Origin: Clitoria ternatea
Taxonomy: Eukaryota; Streptophyta; Magnoliopsida; Fabales; Fabaceae
Direction: 5' to 3'
Length of the DNA: 64,000 nucleotides
Assembly (NCBI GenBank): GCA_037962975.1
Contig: CM075676.1
Span: 96,480,001 to 96,544,000, forward strand
How positions within the stretch are numbered: the stretch's first letter is position 1; every line of letters begins with the position of its first letter. The translations under genes were made by a program, and so were the position numbers. The notes beneath the pieces are model-generated. The model searched no databases. It worked only from the letters and a program-made list of their open reading frames with translations, and was not told the DNA's origin. This document shows positions 45,298-57,089 of this stretch, in pieces.

Positions 45298-46539
45298 TTG
45301 AGAGAGGTCGGATGGCCAGCTTTCAGCATATATGGCATCAGAAGACCAGCCCCTATGAAAAGACCAGGAAATCCCCGTAAGTACTGCGATTTTCATGAGC
45401 AGAATGGTCATTCCACTGATGAATGTCAAGCTCTAAAGAACGCGGTTGAGACGCTAATTAGAGAAGGCAAGTTAAAACAATACCTGTTCAAAGAGAAATC
45501 TTTTGACAGAGTAGAGCGGAATGAGAAAAGAGAAAGGGATCCAGATGACGGGGATGACAACAATCGTAATCCGGTCAGAAAATTCTCTGCTTCGGAGAAA
45601 CAAAAGGGTGTGATGACGGATGAAATAGCGCACAAAGACGGCGTGCCTCAGCAACAGCGTCAAGGTCGACGTGAAGTCATTGACATGATTGCTGGAGGAT
45701 TCGCTGGAGGAGGAGCTTCAATTACAGCTCGTAAGAATCATCATAGAATGATTCTATCTGTGCAAGGGAAAGTCAAAGACAATCGCCCTTACAGAGGTGG
45801 GATTGAGGCTCCAACAATCTCTTTCTCCGATGAGGATTTTGGCCCGGCCATTCCTGGTGGTGATGATGCTGTGGTCATCACAGCAGTGATAGCCAACAAG
45901 GACGTCCGAAGAATCCTTGTTGACCAGGGAAGTTCCTGCGATGTTATTTTTTATAATTGCTTTGAAAGGATGGGTTTTAAAGACTCATACTTACAGCCTT
46001 ATACGCAGGAACTAACAGCTTTCAACGGAGCAAAGCAATCGACTAAAGGGTATCTTGATACCCTTATTTCGTTTGAAGGCGAACCAGGGGCCAGGACGGT
46101 TAAATCCCGAGTGCTAGTGATTGATGTCAAATCACCATTTAGTGGCATCATAGGCCGCCCCACACTAAATGCAATGGAGGCAGTTGTATTAACCCCACAT
46201 CTCCTTATCAAGTTCATTGACAAGGATAATTCTGTTTCGTCTATCCGGGGTGATCAAGAGATGGCTAGGTACTGCTACAACCTAAGCCTCAACATGACAA
46301 AGCTGGACGCCTCCAATAAAAAGAGGAAACTCAATGATGCTGGAGCAGCCGCTGGATCTGTAAGCCTTGTCGACCTGGACCCTAGGGCGGATTTGAACAT
46401 CGATCCGTCCAACCCATTAAAGCCCACACCGGATGGAAGTTCCAGGGACGTCGTCTTGGGAGATTCTCCAGAAAAGATCACCCATATTAATGACAAGCTA
46501 GATACAGAAATGGAACAGCGACTACTGACGCTCCTGTAA
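45298..46539 (+). pseudogene. Tat gag C-terminus and protease (same frame, between two TAA codons)
   Basis: In frame with 44173-45294; the apparent start is only a TTG after the stop. Near the start the knuckle CDFHEQNGHSTDEC (C-x2-H-x4-H-x4-C) is a Tat-type variant zinc knuckle. The protease is at about residues 200-300, with the catalytic segment ILVDQGSSCDVIF and the second strand IIGRPTLNAMEAV. It ends in TAA at 46537-46539, with EFKDLFAW-type sequence continuing in the same frame. Without suppression of both stops no Gag-Pol can be made. Confidence 0.9.
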
Positions 46540-46575
46540 GAATTTAAAGACCTCTTTGCATGGACTGCAGCCGAT

Positions 46576-49500
46576 ATGCCTGGCATAGACCCTGCTTTCT
46601 GCTGTCATAAATTATCCGTCTATCCAGAGACGAGACCGGTAGCCCAGAAGAAAAGGAGATTGGGCCCAGAGAAACAGAAGGCAGCTTGCCAGCAAACTGA
46701 GGAATTGCTAAAGGCCGGATTTATCAAAGAAATCCGTTATTCCTCTTGGCTCTCGAATGTGGTAATGGTCCGTAAGTCCAATGGTAAATGGAGAATGTGC
46801 ATTGACTATGTGGACCTCAACCGCTGTTGTCCAAATGATCCTTATCCTCTTCCTAATATAGATCGGATGGTAGATGATTCCTCTGGTTATCAATACCTGA
46901 GCTTCATGGATGCTTATTCGGGTTACAACCAGATTCCGATGTGTGAAGAGGATCAAGAGAAAACAGCTTTCATAAACGATCGTGGTGTCTTTTGCTACAC
47001 AGTTATGCCCTTTGGCTTGAAAAACGCTGGGGCCACTTATCAACGCATGATCAACAAGGTCTTTGAAGGTATGTATACCAAACTTGTTGAAGTATACATT
47101 GATGATATAATAGCCAAGACACCGGTTGGAGGTGATCATATTGAAGACCTACGCCAAGTATTCACCCATTTGAGAGAATTTAACATGAGGCTAAACCCGA
47201 TGAAATGCACCTTCGCTGTCCCTGCTGGGAAGTTCTTGGGTTTCATGTTAACTCAACGCGGTATTGAAGCCAATCCAGGGAAATGTCAAACGATCCTAGA
47301 CATGCAAAGTCCAAAGAATCTCAGAGAAGTCCAATCCCTGAATGGCAAAGTGGCAGCTTTGGCACGATTCATGCCAAAGATGGCTCATAGATCCCTCCCT
47401 CTGTATAAGATACTGAAAAAGTCCAAGAAGTTCGAGTGGGGACAGGAACAAGAGAAAGCATTCCAAGAGCTTAAGGAGGTGTTGTCCAAACCTCCCATTC
47501 TCACAAAGCCTGACCCCGAAGACACACTCATCCTATACTTGGCTATTTCAGATGAAGCTTTAGGCGTTGCCTTGATAAAAGAAACTCCCGATGGACAGAG
47601 ACCGGTCTATTTCACTAGCAAAACCTTACAAGGTGCTGAGATCCGGTATCAAAAAATCGAAAAGGCCGCCCTCGCTGTTGTCTGGGCCTCTCGACGGTTG
47701 CGTCCGTACTTTCACGCCCATCCAATCATAGTGAGAACGGATTTACCACTCCGCTCTGTATTAATCAAGCCCGATCTCGCTGGGAGGATGATCAAATGGT
47801 CTATCGAACTCTCTGAGTTTGATATATCCTATGAACCCCGAAGCGCTATTAAAGCTCAAGTCCTGGCTGATTTTATTGTGGAAATAACGGGGACTGATCC
47901 AGATTCCCCTCGTGTCCATTGGACCATTTATGTTGATGGTTCATCGAACCAAAGAGGCTCTGGAGCAGGTGTAGTTCTAGAAAGTGATGACGGAGTACAC
48001 CTGGAAATCTCCCTTCGCTTTAATTTCAAAACATCTAACAACCAAGCTGAGTATGAAGCTTGTTTGGCCGGACTGAGGGCTGTAATTGACATCGGAGCTT
48101 CTGAGGCGACGCTCTGCAGTGATTCACAACTTGTGATTTCACAAATCTTAGGAGATTATCAGGCTCGCAAACCTCAACTCCAATTATATTTGAACTGTGT
48201 CAACGAGTTGAGAGAGAAATTCTCGAAAATAGAATTCAAGCATGTTCCACGCGAAGAGAATACTAGAGCGGATATACTCTCCAGATTAGCAAGCACCAAA
48301 CGACCAGGTAGCACAACTACGCTGGTTCAAAGCACATTAACGTCGCCCAGCATTCCTCTTTTTCCTTCTCTAAATGCCATAATGATAAACTCTCTTTATG
48401 GAGACACATGGATGGCCCCCTACATCCGTTATTTGGCCGATGGACAGCTACCTACGGATGAGAAGGAAAAGACGAGGATAAGGAGGGAATTGCCATACTT
48501 CACTATGATCGATGGTAATCTTTACAGAAGGGTGCTCTCCGTGCCCTATTTGATTTGTCTCGAAGAGAATGAGGTGCAAGACGTAATGGAGGAAGTGCAT
48601 GAAGGACAATGTGGACACCACGCCGGAGGAAGAAGCTTAATGCGAAAAATCCTCAGGGCTGGATACTGGTGGCCCACGATGAAGCAGGACTCCATTGACT
48701 TCGTTAAAAAATGCGACGCTTGCCAAAAATTCTCTAATCTTCACCACACACCGGCGGAAGAACTCTTCACATCCGCTGTTCCATGGCCCTTCTACCAATG
48801 GGGAATGGATATTCTGGGCCCCTTTCCAACTGCTCCTGGGGGCATCAAATATCTCATTGTAGGGGTCGACTATTTCACTAAGTGGATAGAAGCGGAGCCG
48901 GTGGTACATATTACTTCAGCCCGAACTCGTCGTTTCATGTATGAAAACATTATAACACGGTTCAGGGTCCCAGCACGGATTGTCACAGATAATGGCACCC
49001 AATTCACGGATAGAAAATTCATAGATTTACTCGAAGGGTTAGGAATAACCCAGATATTCTCATCCGTTGAACATCCCCAAACTAACGGCCAAGCTGAAGT
49101 GGCCAACAGGGAAGTGCTGAAAGGATTAAAGAAACGCCTTGGTGAAGCCAAGGGCGGATGGACAGACCAGCTATGTCACGTCCTGTGGGCATACTGGACA
49201 ACGCCTCATTCATCTACTAACGAATCCCCATATCGCCTGACATACGGGGTAGAGGCAATGATACCCGTGGAACTGCAGATTGCTTCCACAAGGGTCAAAT
49301 ACTTCTCTGAAGAATCTAATAATGCTAATTTGGCGTCAGAAATAAATGTCATACAAGAACTCAGAGAAGACGCATTCGTCAGAGACCAAGCTATCAAAGC
49401 CAAAGTTGCTCTCCGATACAACAAGCGAGTTCAATCAAGGACTTTCAACGTCGGGGATTTGGTTTTGAGAAAAGCAAGTATAGGGAACAAATTTGCTCAT

Positions 49501-49644
49501 CAAGGCAAACTAGCCCCAAACTGGGAAGGCCCATACAGGGTATCCGAGGTTACTGGCAAAGGCTCTTACCGCCTTGAGAACCTTGATGGCACTCTAATCC
49601 GAAATAAGTGGAACACCCAAAACTTGCGCATCTACTATAGCTAG
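46576..49644 (+). pseudogene. Tat pol: RT - RNase H - second RNase H - integrase (1022 codons open)
   Basis: The same frame continued; ATG 46576 is an internal Met. RT shows WRMCIDYVDLNR, FMDAYSGYNQI, MPFGLKNAGATYQRM and the catalytic YIDD box at about residues 173-176. The first RNase H (about 300-430) has a weakened start (LYLAISDEALG, lacking the usual DAS). A second RNase H (about 447-580) has WTIYVDGSSNQRGSGAG, NQAEYEACLAGL, CSDSQLVISQ and TRADILSRLAS, with its acidic residues present; this archaeal-type domain marks the Tat lineage. Integrase has HH and CDACQK zinc ligands and D745, D805 and E841 (DD35E). It ends LRIYYS at 49644 with no chromodomain. Apart from the upstream stops this half looks intact. 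Confidence 0.94.
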
Positions 49645-49799
49645 CTGTTGGAGCAATACATATTCTCCTATCCTCATTTTGGATTGAATACCGGAGAAAT
49701 TATTTTCCCAGCTACGCTTTCATTGTAATTCTTATTTTTCATTTTAATAAGAATCTCTCACAACAATTTAACTCTTTCGAGTTTTTCTTATGCTGTGAT

Positions 49800-50150
49800 T
49801 TTCAGTTTATCCGGCGTACAGAAATGTATTCAGGACGGATGATCTCAATCACCCATTCTGTGATCTGACGATGTAACTCCTGGCGCCATACACACCCCAA
49901 GGACGGATGATCTCAATCACCTACTATGTGACCTGACGATGTAATTCCTGGTGTCGTACACATCCCCAAGACGGATGATCTCAATCACCTATGAAGTGAT
50001 TCGACGATAAAACTCCTGGTACGAACAATTCCCATAATCATTCCCATGATGGAAATCTCTGAAAGTCAATCCGCACTTTCGCTCTCAAGTGGTATTCTCC
50101 CAGGACGGATATTCTTTATCACCTATTCTATGATACAATGACATAAGTCC
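49800..50150 (+). repeat. Minisatellite after Tat pol, unit about 70 bp
   Basis: Three close copies and one diverged copy of acggatgatctcaatcacc...tgacgatgtaactcctgg, starting near 49838, 49901, 49974 and 50105. Units differ in the middle (ccattctgtgat, tactatgtgac, tatgaagtgat). Confidence 0.88.
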
Positions 50151-50649
50151 TGGCGTAGAAAAACTCCCATCATTATCCTTATGATGGAGGACTCAAAACA
50201 CCACTTTCTTACACCTTTGCAGTTCCCCAAACTCGGAACAATACTCTTACAATGGATGACATAGTTTTCTCCAACGAGAATAACATGAATAAAGTACAGT
50301 CATCCGTTCTGTTACATTATTTTACTAAACAACGGATCGACTCCTCTTTTCCCCAAAAGAATTAAGGATCACGCCCCAGAGACAGACACCTTCTTCTTAA
50401 TACGTACTTGGGGACATGTATATATTTATCCGTTCTAAATTTATTTGTTGTTTAATCTTCCGAGGCAATTATTTCAATCCAACCTCAAGGTTAACCATAC
50501 AAAACGGATTAGCAACGATTTAAATATACATGAAACGATGAAGACAAATTTCTTAAATGAAATTCATTCATTAAAAACAAGGTTACACATAATAGTTAAA
50601 AGCCGGAGTTGATCCCGGCACACAACTATACATGTAAAGGAAAGCAAAA

Positions 50650-52922
50650 CTATGGAGGAGGAATCTGTTCTTCAGTTTTTTGTGCCTCCTCAACACCAGG
50701 CTCTTGTGTCCCTTCCTCCGGAACTTCTACAGGAATCTCCCCTCCAGGAGCCTCAGTTCTTTCTTCAGAAGAAGGAACCTCAGACACAGGAAGGACGAAA
50801 TCTGGTCCCATAGTTTGACCCTCAGGAAGAGGAGGCAAACCATACAGGGACGTCGGAGGATCTTCGTGGCGACCATCAACCACTGCGACTAACTTTCCCC
50901 CATGGAATTCATAGAACGGATCCATTCCATAAAGGTTAAGTTTCGCCGTGGGGTTGCGGTAGAAAACTTGGCGTATAGCTAGGCCGAAGGATTCTTCGAC
51001 AGCCCAGCTGCATATGTCAATTGCTTCTTGTCTCTCAGCTTTCGCTATGGCCAATTCTCTCCGCAACTTGGACAGCTCCCCACTAGATCCTTCAGACTTC
51101 GCTCTCCAAGCCTTCAGTCCTTCGATCTCAAGAAGGAGCTTCTTCTCCCTTTGGGACCACTCCTCAGCAGCAACTTTGCTTTTATCCTGGCTGCTACGGA
51201 GTTCTTCCTCCTTCTCTGCCAGCTTGCCTTCCAAGTCTTTGAAGTCACCTTTAAGCTTGAGATTCTCTTTATTCATGATATCTCCGAACTCCTTAGACTT
51301 GGCAAGACGATCTTCCATTAGCTTTATGGTGGCTTTGTCCTTCCCCGATGAAAGGTTGAGTTGTTCCAATTTGTCACTTAATTCTTCAACCTTATCGACG
51401 TTGTCAGCCAACTCGCTGACTGAATAAAGCATTCCAGCAAGTTCGGCTAACTGCCACCTTCCGGCCTCACATGCTTCTTTAATTTCTTTAGCGCTGAGCG
51501 TGGGCCGGAGTTTGTACATCGGCTGTGGAAGAGTAGCTGGAGTAGATCCTTCGTATGAGAGGAAGGGGGTGAGAAACGAGGTGGTTGGGTAAGAGGTCGG
51601 CTTCGCCCCTGAAACCCCGGCAGCATTTCCTTTATTAAGTCCAGAGGAAGCAACGGCTGCTTCCGAGGTTTCAACAGGTTTATACTCTGGAGTTCTACGC
51701 TTCTTGGACGGGCCCCCACTGAGTCATTCTTAATTTTTCTTCTTCTCTCAGTGACCAGGGGCTGACCCGTGGCTGCGCCAACATCGGATGAACCGCCCTC
51801 AGCCAGCGGAATGTCCCCTTCAGCATCCGAGGTCAGGATGATTAATTCAGGACGATCCTTTATGGAGGGTTTAGGCTTAATCTCATTTTCGCGGGCAACG
51901 GATCTACCCGCCGCCTTAAATCCCTTCAACTTATTCATTTCTGGAGTTTCTTGTTCTATTTCACCTGCATGAACAAGCACAAGAGATTAGCAACTGCAAA
52001 ATGTTCGATATGTTTAACAAAGGGGAAAAAGTGAAATAAAATGAGTATTACGCAGATAATCATCCCGGACTCCTTTCGAACTACTTAAAAGACGTCTACA
52101 CGAAAATACGTTGCGACGTGTAGTATGTGCTTCAAGTGCAAACAACACTTTTGATGACTCAGGAGACAGCTCGGATTGATCAGCGTAATATGCGTGGGAG
52201 CTCATGAGAAAATGCTTATGGGTCTAACTCAGAGGAAATTTGTTAACACCTTCTTCATCCTTCCAAAATATCGGTTTGTTCTTCTTAATGGAGATCCGGG
52301 TGAAGTAGGTCTTAAACAACTTTCCGTCAACTTTAGCTGAATCGGTGTAAGACTCAAAGTTCACAAAAGAACAGAGAGTCTGGAGTGTTACCAAACCGAC
52401 ACCGCCTTGCTTATTTGCCCTCCGAACTACTTGAGTGTAGTAAAACAGCATTGCCACAGTAGGCGTGAAGTTGAAATGTTCACCCAAGACCTCCAAAGCA
52501 CGAATGAGGCCCCAGCCGTTGGGATGAAGTTGGGAGGGTGCACAGTTTAAAAATCTCAACACTCCCATCTGAAGCTCAGTTAGAGGGAAACGAACTCCCA
52601 AGTAATGAAAGATAAAATCATACATATAAACAGAACGGTCGTTTGGTACGACGTGGCATATTCGTTCTGTAGGGAGCGATGCATAAACCCTAAACCACTT
52701 CTTCATTTCCTCTTCCGCATGGAGTGTGAACCTAGGCTGAATCCGGGCTCCATCCTCATCTGCATGATGGGAAGCCAAGTCCTTGAATTCACTGGACACC
52801 CAATAGAAAGGCCATTTGGCCTGAAGCTCTTCCCAATTCAGCTTAGAAACAGCGACGCTGTAGAGACCTTCAGCTGTCTTCGAAATGGCACTATCTCCAG
52901 AAGATCCTTCTCCAGTTGCCAT
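50650..52922 (-). pseudogene. Antisense gene of the Tat element: Transposase_28-like domain plus coiled coil (about 727 codons)
   Basis: Reads opposite to gag-pol. Exon 1 is 52052-52922 (ATG 52922); an 87-bp intron (51965-52051, GT-AG) joins DYLR to EIEQE in frame; exon 2 runs 51964-50650. Residues about 30-230 (WFRVYASLPTERI, FIFHYLGVRFPL, APSQLHPNGWGLIRALEVLGE) resemble the plant domain catalogued as Transposase_28, putative gypsy type transposon. Residues about 480-640 form a long coiled coil (LSDKLEQLNLSSGK, LKGDFKDLEGKLAEKEEEL, LSKLRRELAIAKAER). The tail is Pro/Glu-rich. Breaks: TAG at about 52228-52230 after FPLS, and a one-base shift in the GC run at 51711-51717. Antisense ORFs are known in Tat elements, but the role is unknown. 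It has its own TATA box and a 5'-UTR intron. Confidence 0.82.
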
Positions 52923-52950
52923 TTGAAATATCTAGACCGAACTCCTTAAT

Positions 52951-53244
52951 CTACGATAAGAAATCATGTCGTCAGAAAGTTGATAATCATTACTCACTTT
53001 ATTTCCTACAAAGCGACTACAATCAGAGGACGACTCTGAGAAGGGAAAAGTCACTTTCCACAGTGAGTAAGATCCCTTTTCTGAGCGACATGACTCAACC
53101 TGAGAAAGAATCACAAGGATTCTTCCCCATGACTATTAGGGTTACGAGAAATTATTCTCCCCCTAAATAAACTACATTCTCTTCAAGCAAGAATAACAAG
53201 ACCCAAAATAAGACGAAGTTTACAGGGGAAGAAGAAATAATTAC
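52951..53244 (-). other. Predicted 5'-UTR intron of the antisense gene
   Basis: Donor CCTGAG|GTAATT (53243-53244) and acceptor ATCGTAG|ATTAAGG (52951-52952) on the minus strand, 294 bp. The acceptor is 28 bp before the ATG. This is a prediction from splice motifs only. Confidence 0.5.
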
Positions 53245-53376
53245 CTCAGGTAATGATGATGAAGGTGAAGAATGAACAAAGTCTCGTAGAGTAAGCAACG
53301 AACTTCCTTGTGAGATTTTCGCAGAGTTTTGTTAAGAAAACAGAAGCAAGTAAAACTCAGAATCCACTAAGTGTTT

Positions 53377-53384
53377 CTTTTATA
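53377..53384 (-). promoter_or_regulatory. TATA box of the antisense gene
   Basis: TATAAAAG on the minus strand (TCTTATAAAAGAAAC), about 455 bp before the antisense ATG. Initiation would fall near 53350 and the first exon would run to 53245. Confidence 0.55.
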
Positions 53385-53895
53385 AGAAACGAAGAGGTTC
53401 GGTTACTCACCCTGGAAGTTGTGTCGTTCTTGATTAAACGCATTGGTTCATAAGCGAAACGACACAACCGTTCCAAATTCATGGGCGCCAAAACAATAGC
53501 AATTCGACGAAGGGTCTATCTACTAGGCCCAAAAGTTTCGGAAACTTCAGGCCCATTAAGCCCAAAATGACGGTTAATGAGATTTCCATCTCAGGCGCAA
53601 TAATTGCTTGCCCACGTGATTGAAAGCATTAATGTCTAATCATGCAACGCAATTCACGCTTTACAGCCGTTACACGAACTTCAAGAGCTTTCAATTCTAA
53701 TAAACTCTTGAAATTCTCGTACAACGAATCTTTGTCTGAATCCGTTGTGACGACACCAACAGACCATATCTCTTTATCTGAAAACGGTTCTTTGCCAATA
53801 AATGCTAAGGAACAATTTAACGCGTAAGTTCACCGGTATTCAGACCTCTCGCAGGTTGAGTAGCTTATGTGAACAACCACTCAGTCCTTCACACA

Positions 53896-53909
53896 AGCTA
53901 GGGGACATA
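53896..53909 (+). other. Polypurine tract of the Tat element
   Basis: AGCTAGGGGACATA lies directly before the 3' LTR start TGATCCGG. Confidence 0.85.
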
Positions 53910-54638
53910 TGATCCGGTCTCAATACCGGTATCCGACCTGTAAGATATATTTCAACGTCTTTGTCAAGACGTCAACGTGTAACCGGTGTCATCGGTATAC
54001 ATCCGGACTGTAATTCCGTATCAGGCGTTCTCCCTATACCGGTTGTTCAGGATAACACCATGACATCGGATAACATACACGTCACTGTGCTAAAGACAAG
54101 GATCATTGCTACAGGGATCGATCAATAATTCCCTGCACTACGAGCCAAATTCTGCTCACGGGGATGGTCAACTTGTTCCCTAATCCTAGTCTATATTCTC
54201 CATGCTCAATATAAAATAGCCACTTGACCCAATTATGCTGGTAGGTGCACAATAAAATAATGCTAGTGGGAGTTAGTGGTTCCCCACTAACAAGTCCTCG
54301 TAAAACGAGCCAATCAGGTATATGAACTCATTTCATTAATGAAGTGAGGGATCTGGAACTATTCTCAGGAACAATTATTCTCTGAAATACATTCCTTACT
54401 TGGAATATCATCACTGACTTGAGCGTCGGAGAATCTTTGCAGGTGACACCACCATTCGCCCACTTCAACGCGTTAGGTCGGTGTGAAGGACCTCCAGGAC
54501 GCCCAGTCCGCTCTCTTCGCTCAAGGACAACGGATACTCCTACCGGATACTCATACATCCGGTCTCCTATACGGTATTTACATACTGTTTGTGATTGACT
54601 TGAGTCCGGATCTCTAGACCCCGGTTCAGGACAGATCA
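53910..54638 (+). repeat. 3' LTR of the Tat element
   Basis: 729 bp; seven substitutions from the 5' LTR found by eye (for example ctgcaag/ctgtaag, cattgatac/cattgctac, gagtctgga/gagtccgga). Confidence 0.96.
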
Positions 54639-54643
54639 CCTAA
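54639..54643. repeat. Target-site duplication cctaa (right)
   Basis: Matches 43374-43378. Confidence 0.95.
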
Positions 54644-54819
54644 CTAAAACTTAAAAATTTCATCGGATCAAATAACATTTCGCATCAAATTTGATGTAAT
54701 GATATTTCATCATACATACTCACATCATCTATGATGTGTTTAAACTATCATCAAACAAAATATGAATTATCCTATATATTAAAATATTTGTCATATATAG
54801 ACTTAAATAAATTATGGTT

Positions 54820-54892
54820 TAATGGTTGAGTAAGTGATCCTATATACAATAGGTTCCAAACCTTACTCAATGTTTTTTTTTTTCAATTATGA
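54820..54892 (+). mobile_element. Possible truncated SINE
   Basis: TGGTTTAATGGTTGAG (A-box-like) and AGGTTCCAAACC (B-box-like) are about 37 bp apart and are followed by a T-run. Too short and diverged to be certain. Confidence 0.35.
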
Positions 54893-55780
54893 AACTTAAC
54901 ACAAATGTGAAACATGGGGACAAAAAAATATTTAGTTGATTAATTTTAAAAAAATATTTGTCTAATTTTAAAGGTTGAATGCTAGGTTGTCAAAAATGAT
55001 TTTTAAGGTTCAATGATCACTTACTTACCTAGGTATTGATAAAACACCTACAAACAAAGTCCTCATATTAGTGAGATTTGGACTTATGACTTATGACCAT
55101 AAGTTTAATCTTTAACCCAATGATCAACCTTTATTAGTAACTAGTAAGTAATATGTGCATTCAAACACGGGTGAGTTTAGGAATACGATAAATATTTTTC
55201 GTGCTACACGTAATGTATAAAGTTACAATAATTTTTCAATAAATTAATATGCGTAGTGATTTATTCAAGAGAAAGTTGCTTAGAAATATAAGTATTGTTC
55301 CTTCCCAAATTCGTCATATCTGGTTACTCATGATACTTCTAAAACCCTATATTTATGGCAATTCTTTGTGTCATACCCAAATGCTTAATTAGACTATTAT
55401 TCCTCATTTAAACCATATAATCATCCATGTTACCTCTGGATTCATCATATTTAGACACATGAAAACCTTCTAGTATCTTCAAATATTCCTTTTGTTTAAA
55501 CTTGTAATCATGATATTTAATAGGTAATCATTTTGAAAAACTTACCCTTTTTATCAAAGTTTTATAAACGGGACCACAAATATACTATTCAGACTAATGT
55601 TTCAGTTCAAAAGACCTAGAGTGCTTAGATTAATTACACCAAGATTTTTATAAACATTTTTAGCGCTCAAGTATAACAAGCAACATATATACAAATTATG
55701 TTAAATAAGTACTAATGTTAAATGTAACACCATTAAAGACGAAAACAACTCCTAATTTTATACAAAGGTACATTAGAGGC

Positions 55781-55782
<2 letters not shown>

Positions 55783-55858
<76 letters not shown>
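55783..55858. repeat. (TA)n microsatellite, about 38 units
   Basis: Perfect TA tract, the longest in the window. Its length is likely to vary between individuals and to be hard to assemble exactly. Confidence 0.97.
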
Positions 55859-55862
<4 letters not shown>

Positions 55863-55969
55863 TCGGACTTATTATAAAAATGAAATGAGATAACAAATTT
55901 TAAAGATATACCAACATGTTTAGCAATTAGAGCAAGTTAAATCTGACTTAATTTAAATTTAAATTAATT

Positions 55970-56935
55970 TAACATCTTATTAAATAGGTAATTATTTTGA
56001 TTTTTTTACAAACTTTTAAAATTTTTGATATAAAAGGCATGTTGTTAGTATAAAAAATGGATATATAGCACTATTTGAAATGCAACAAAAATGAAAAAAC
56101 AATTCATAATGGAATAATTAAATTCAAAATTTATTAATTTTAAAAATAAATTAAAATATAATTGTCGAATTTAGTCTCTTGTATTCAATTAACGTTCCTG
56201 AAGAAAAATATAAAACATCTAGACTTAATAAAAAATCTTAGATTTCATAATAGAAATTATTATTTAAGTCTAGATAATTAAATTGAATTTCTCATTGTAT
56301 ACAAGAAATATATATTGTTAATTAACCATAAAATTGGATAATAAAAAAGTAAGTTAAAATTTGTCTTAATTAAATTATTATAACATCATATATTAAATAG
56401 ACAATTGCTTTAATTTTTTTTGTAAAATTTTAAAATTTTTTATGGAAGACATATTCTTAATATAAAAACACAGATGTATACTACTATCTAAAATACAACA
56501 TAATTGAAAAAGATGATTCATAAGAGAATAAGCAAATTGAAATTTTTTAATTAGAAAATTAAATTAAAATGTAATTATTGAACTCGGTCTCCCATGTTTA
56601 ATTAATGTTCCTTAGAGAATACAAAACGTCTAGACTTAAGAAAAAATAATCTTAAATTTTATAATAGAAATTATTATTTAAGTTCAAACCATTAAAGGAT
56701 TACGCGTTTCCCATTATACATAAGGAATATAGCAGCAAGCGGATATGATAAAAATGATAACAACTTAAATTGAACTAAGAAATGAGTAATGAAATTTATC
56801 ATGATAATATAACAAGGTAATCAAAATCAAAACATATGAGCTAAAATAATAGAAAAAGTAATTTTTAGATTTCATGATATAAATCACTTAAACCTGGATA
56901 GTTAAACCTTAGGTTTGCATGTTACGCATAATTCC
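55970..56935. repeat. Diverged tandem duplication, period about 0.42 kb
   Basis: Copy 1 (about 55970-56310) and copy 2 (about 56390-56735) share ttttaaaatttttgata/tatggaa, tagtctcttgtattcaattaa versus ggtctcccatgtttaattaa, aaacatctagactta versus aaacgtctagactta, and ataatagaaattattattta. A third partial copy follows at about 56855-56940. Confidence 0.8.
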
Positions 56936-57089
56936 TAAGTTATACTAAAATATTATGATGCAATAAAATTAAAGAAAGTTGAATCAACTAAAAAAATATT
57001 ATAAAATGATTATTACAACATCTTTATTTAAATAAGTTTTAAATTATTACAAAATAAGTTTCAAATTGTCATAGCCTCTTATAAAAAAA

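Larger units (their letters stand above)
43379..54638 (+). mobile_element. Full-length Tat-lineage Ty3/gypsy retrotransposon with antisense gene
   Basis: 11.26 kb with two 729-bp LTRs (TGATCCGGTC...GGACAGATCA), TSD cctaa, a PBS and a polypurine tract. Gag, protease, RT, RNase H, a second (archaeal-type) RNase H and integrase lie in one frame interrupted by two TAA codons. There is no chromodomain. The double RNase H and a long 4.3-kb segment between pol and the 3' LTR, with an antisense ORF, are typical of the Tat lineage. By eye the LTRs differ at seven positions (about 1%), so the insertion is fairly recent. It is GC-richer than the surrounding intergenic DNA. Confidence 0.95.
54644..57089. 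other. AT-rich intergenic region
   Basis: No gene recognised. It contains a tentative SINE-like box pair (54820-54890), a long (TA)n tract and a 0.4-kb tandem duplication (listed separately). The 66-codon ORF at 55696-55896 is an artefact of the TA repeat. Confidence 0.7.

Noticed and set aside
55696..55896. 66-codon ORF with Tyr-Ile repeats
   Set aside because: Translation of the (TA)n microsatellite.
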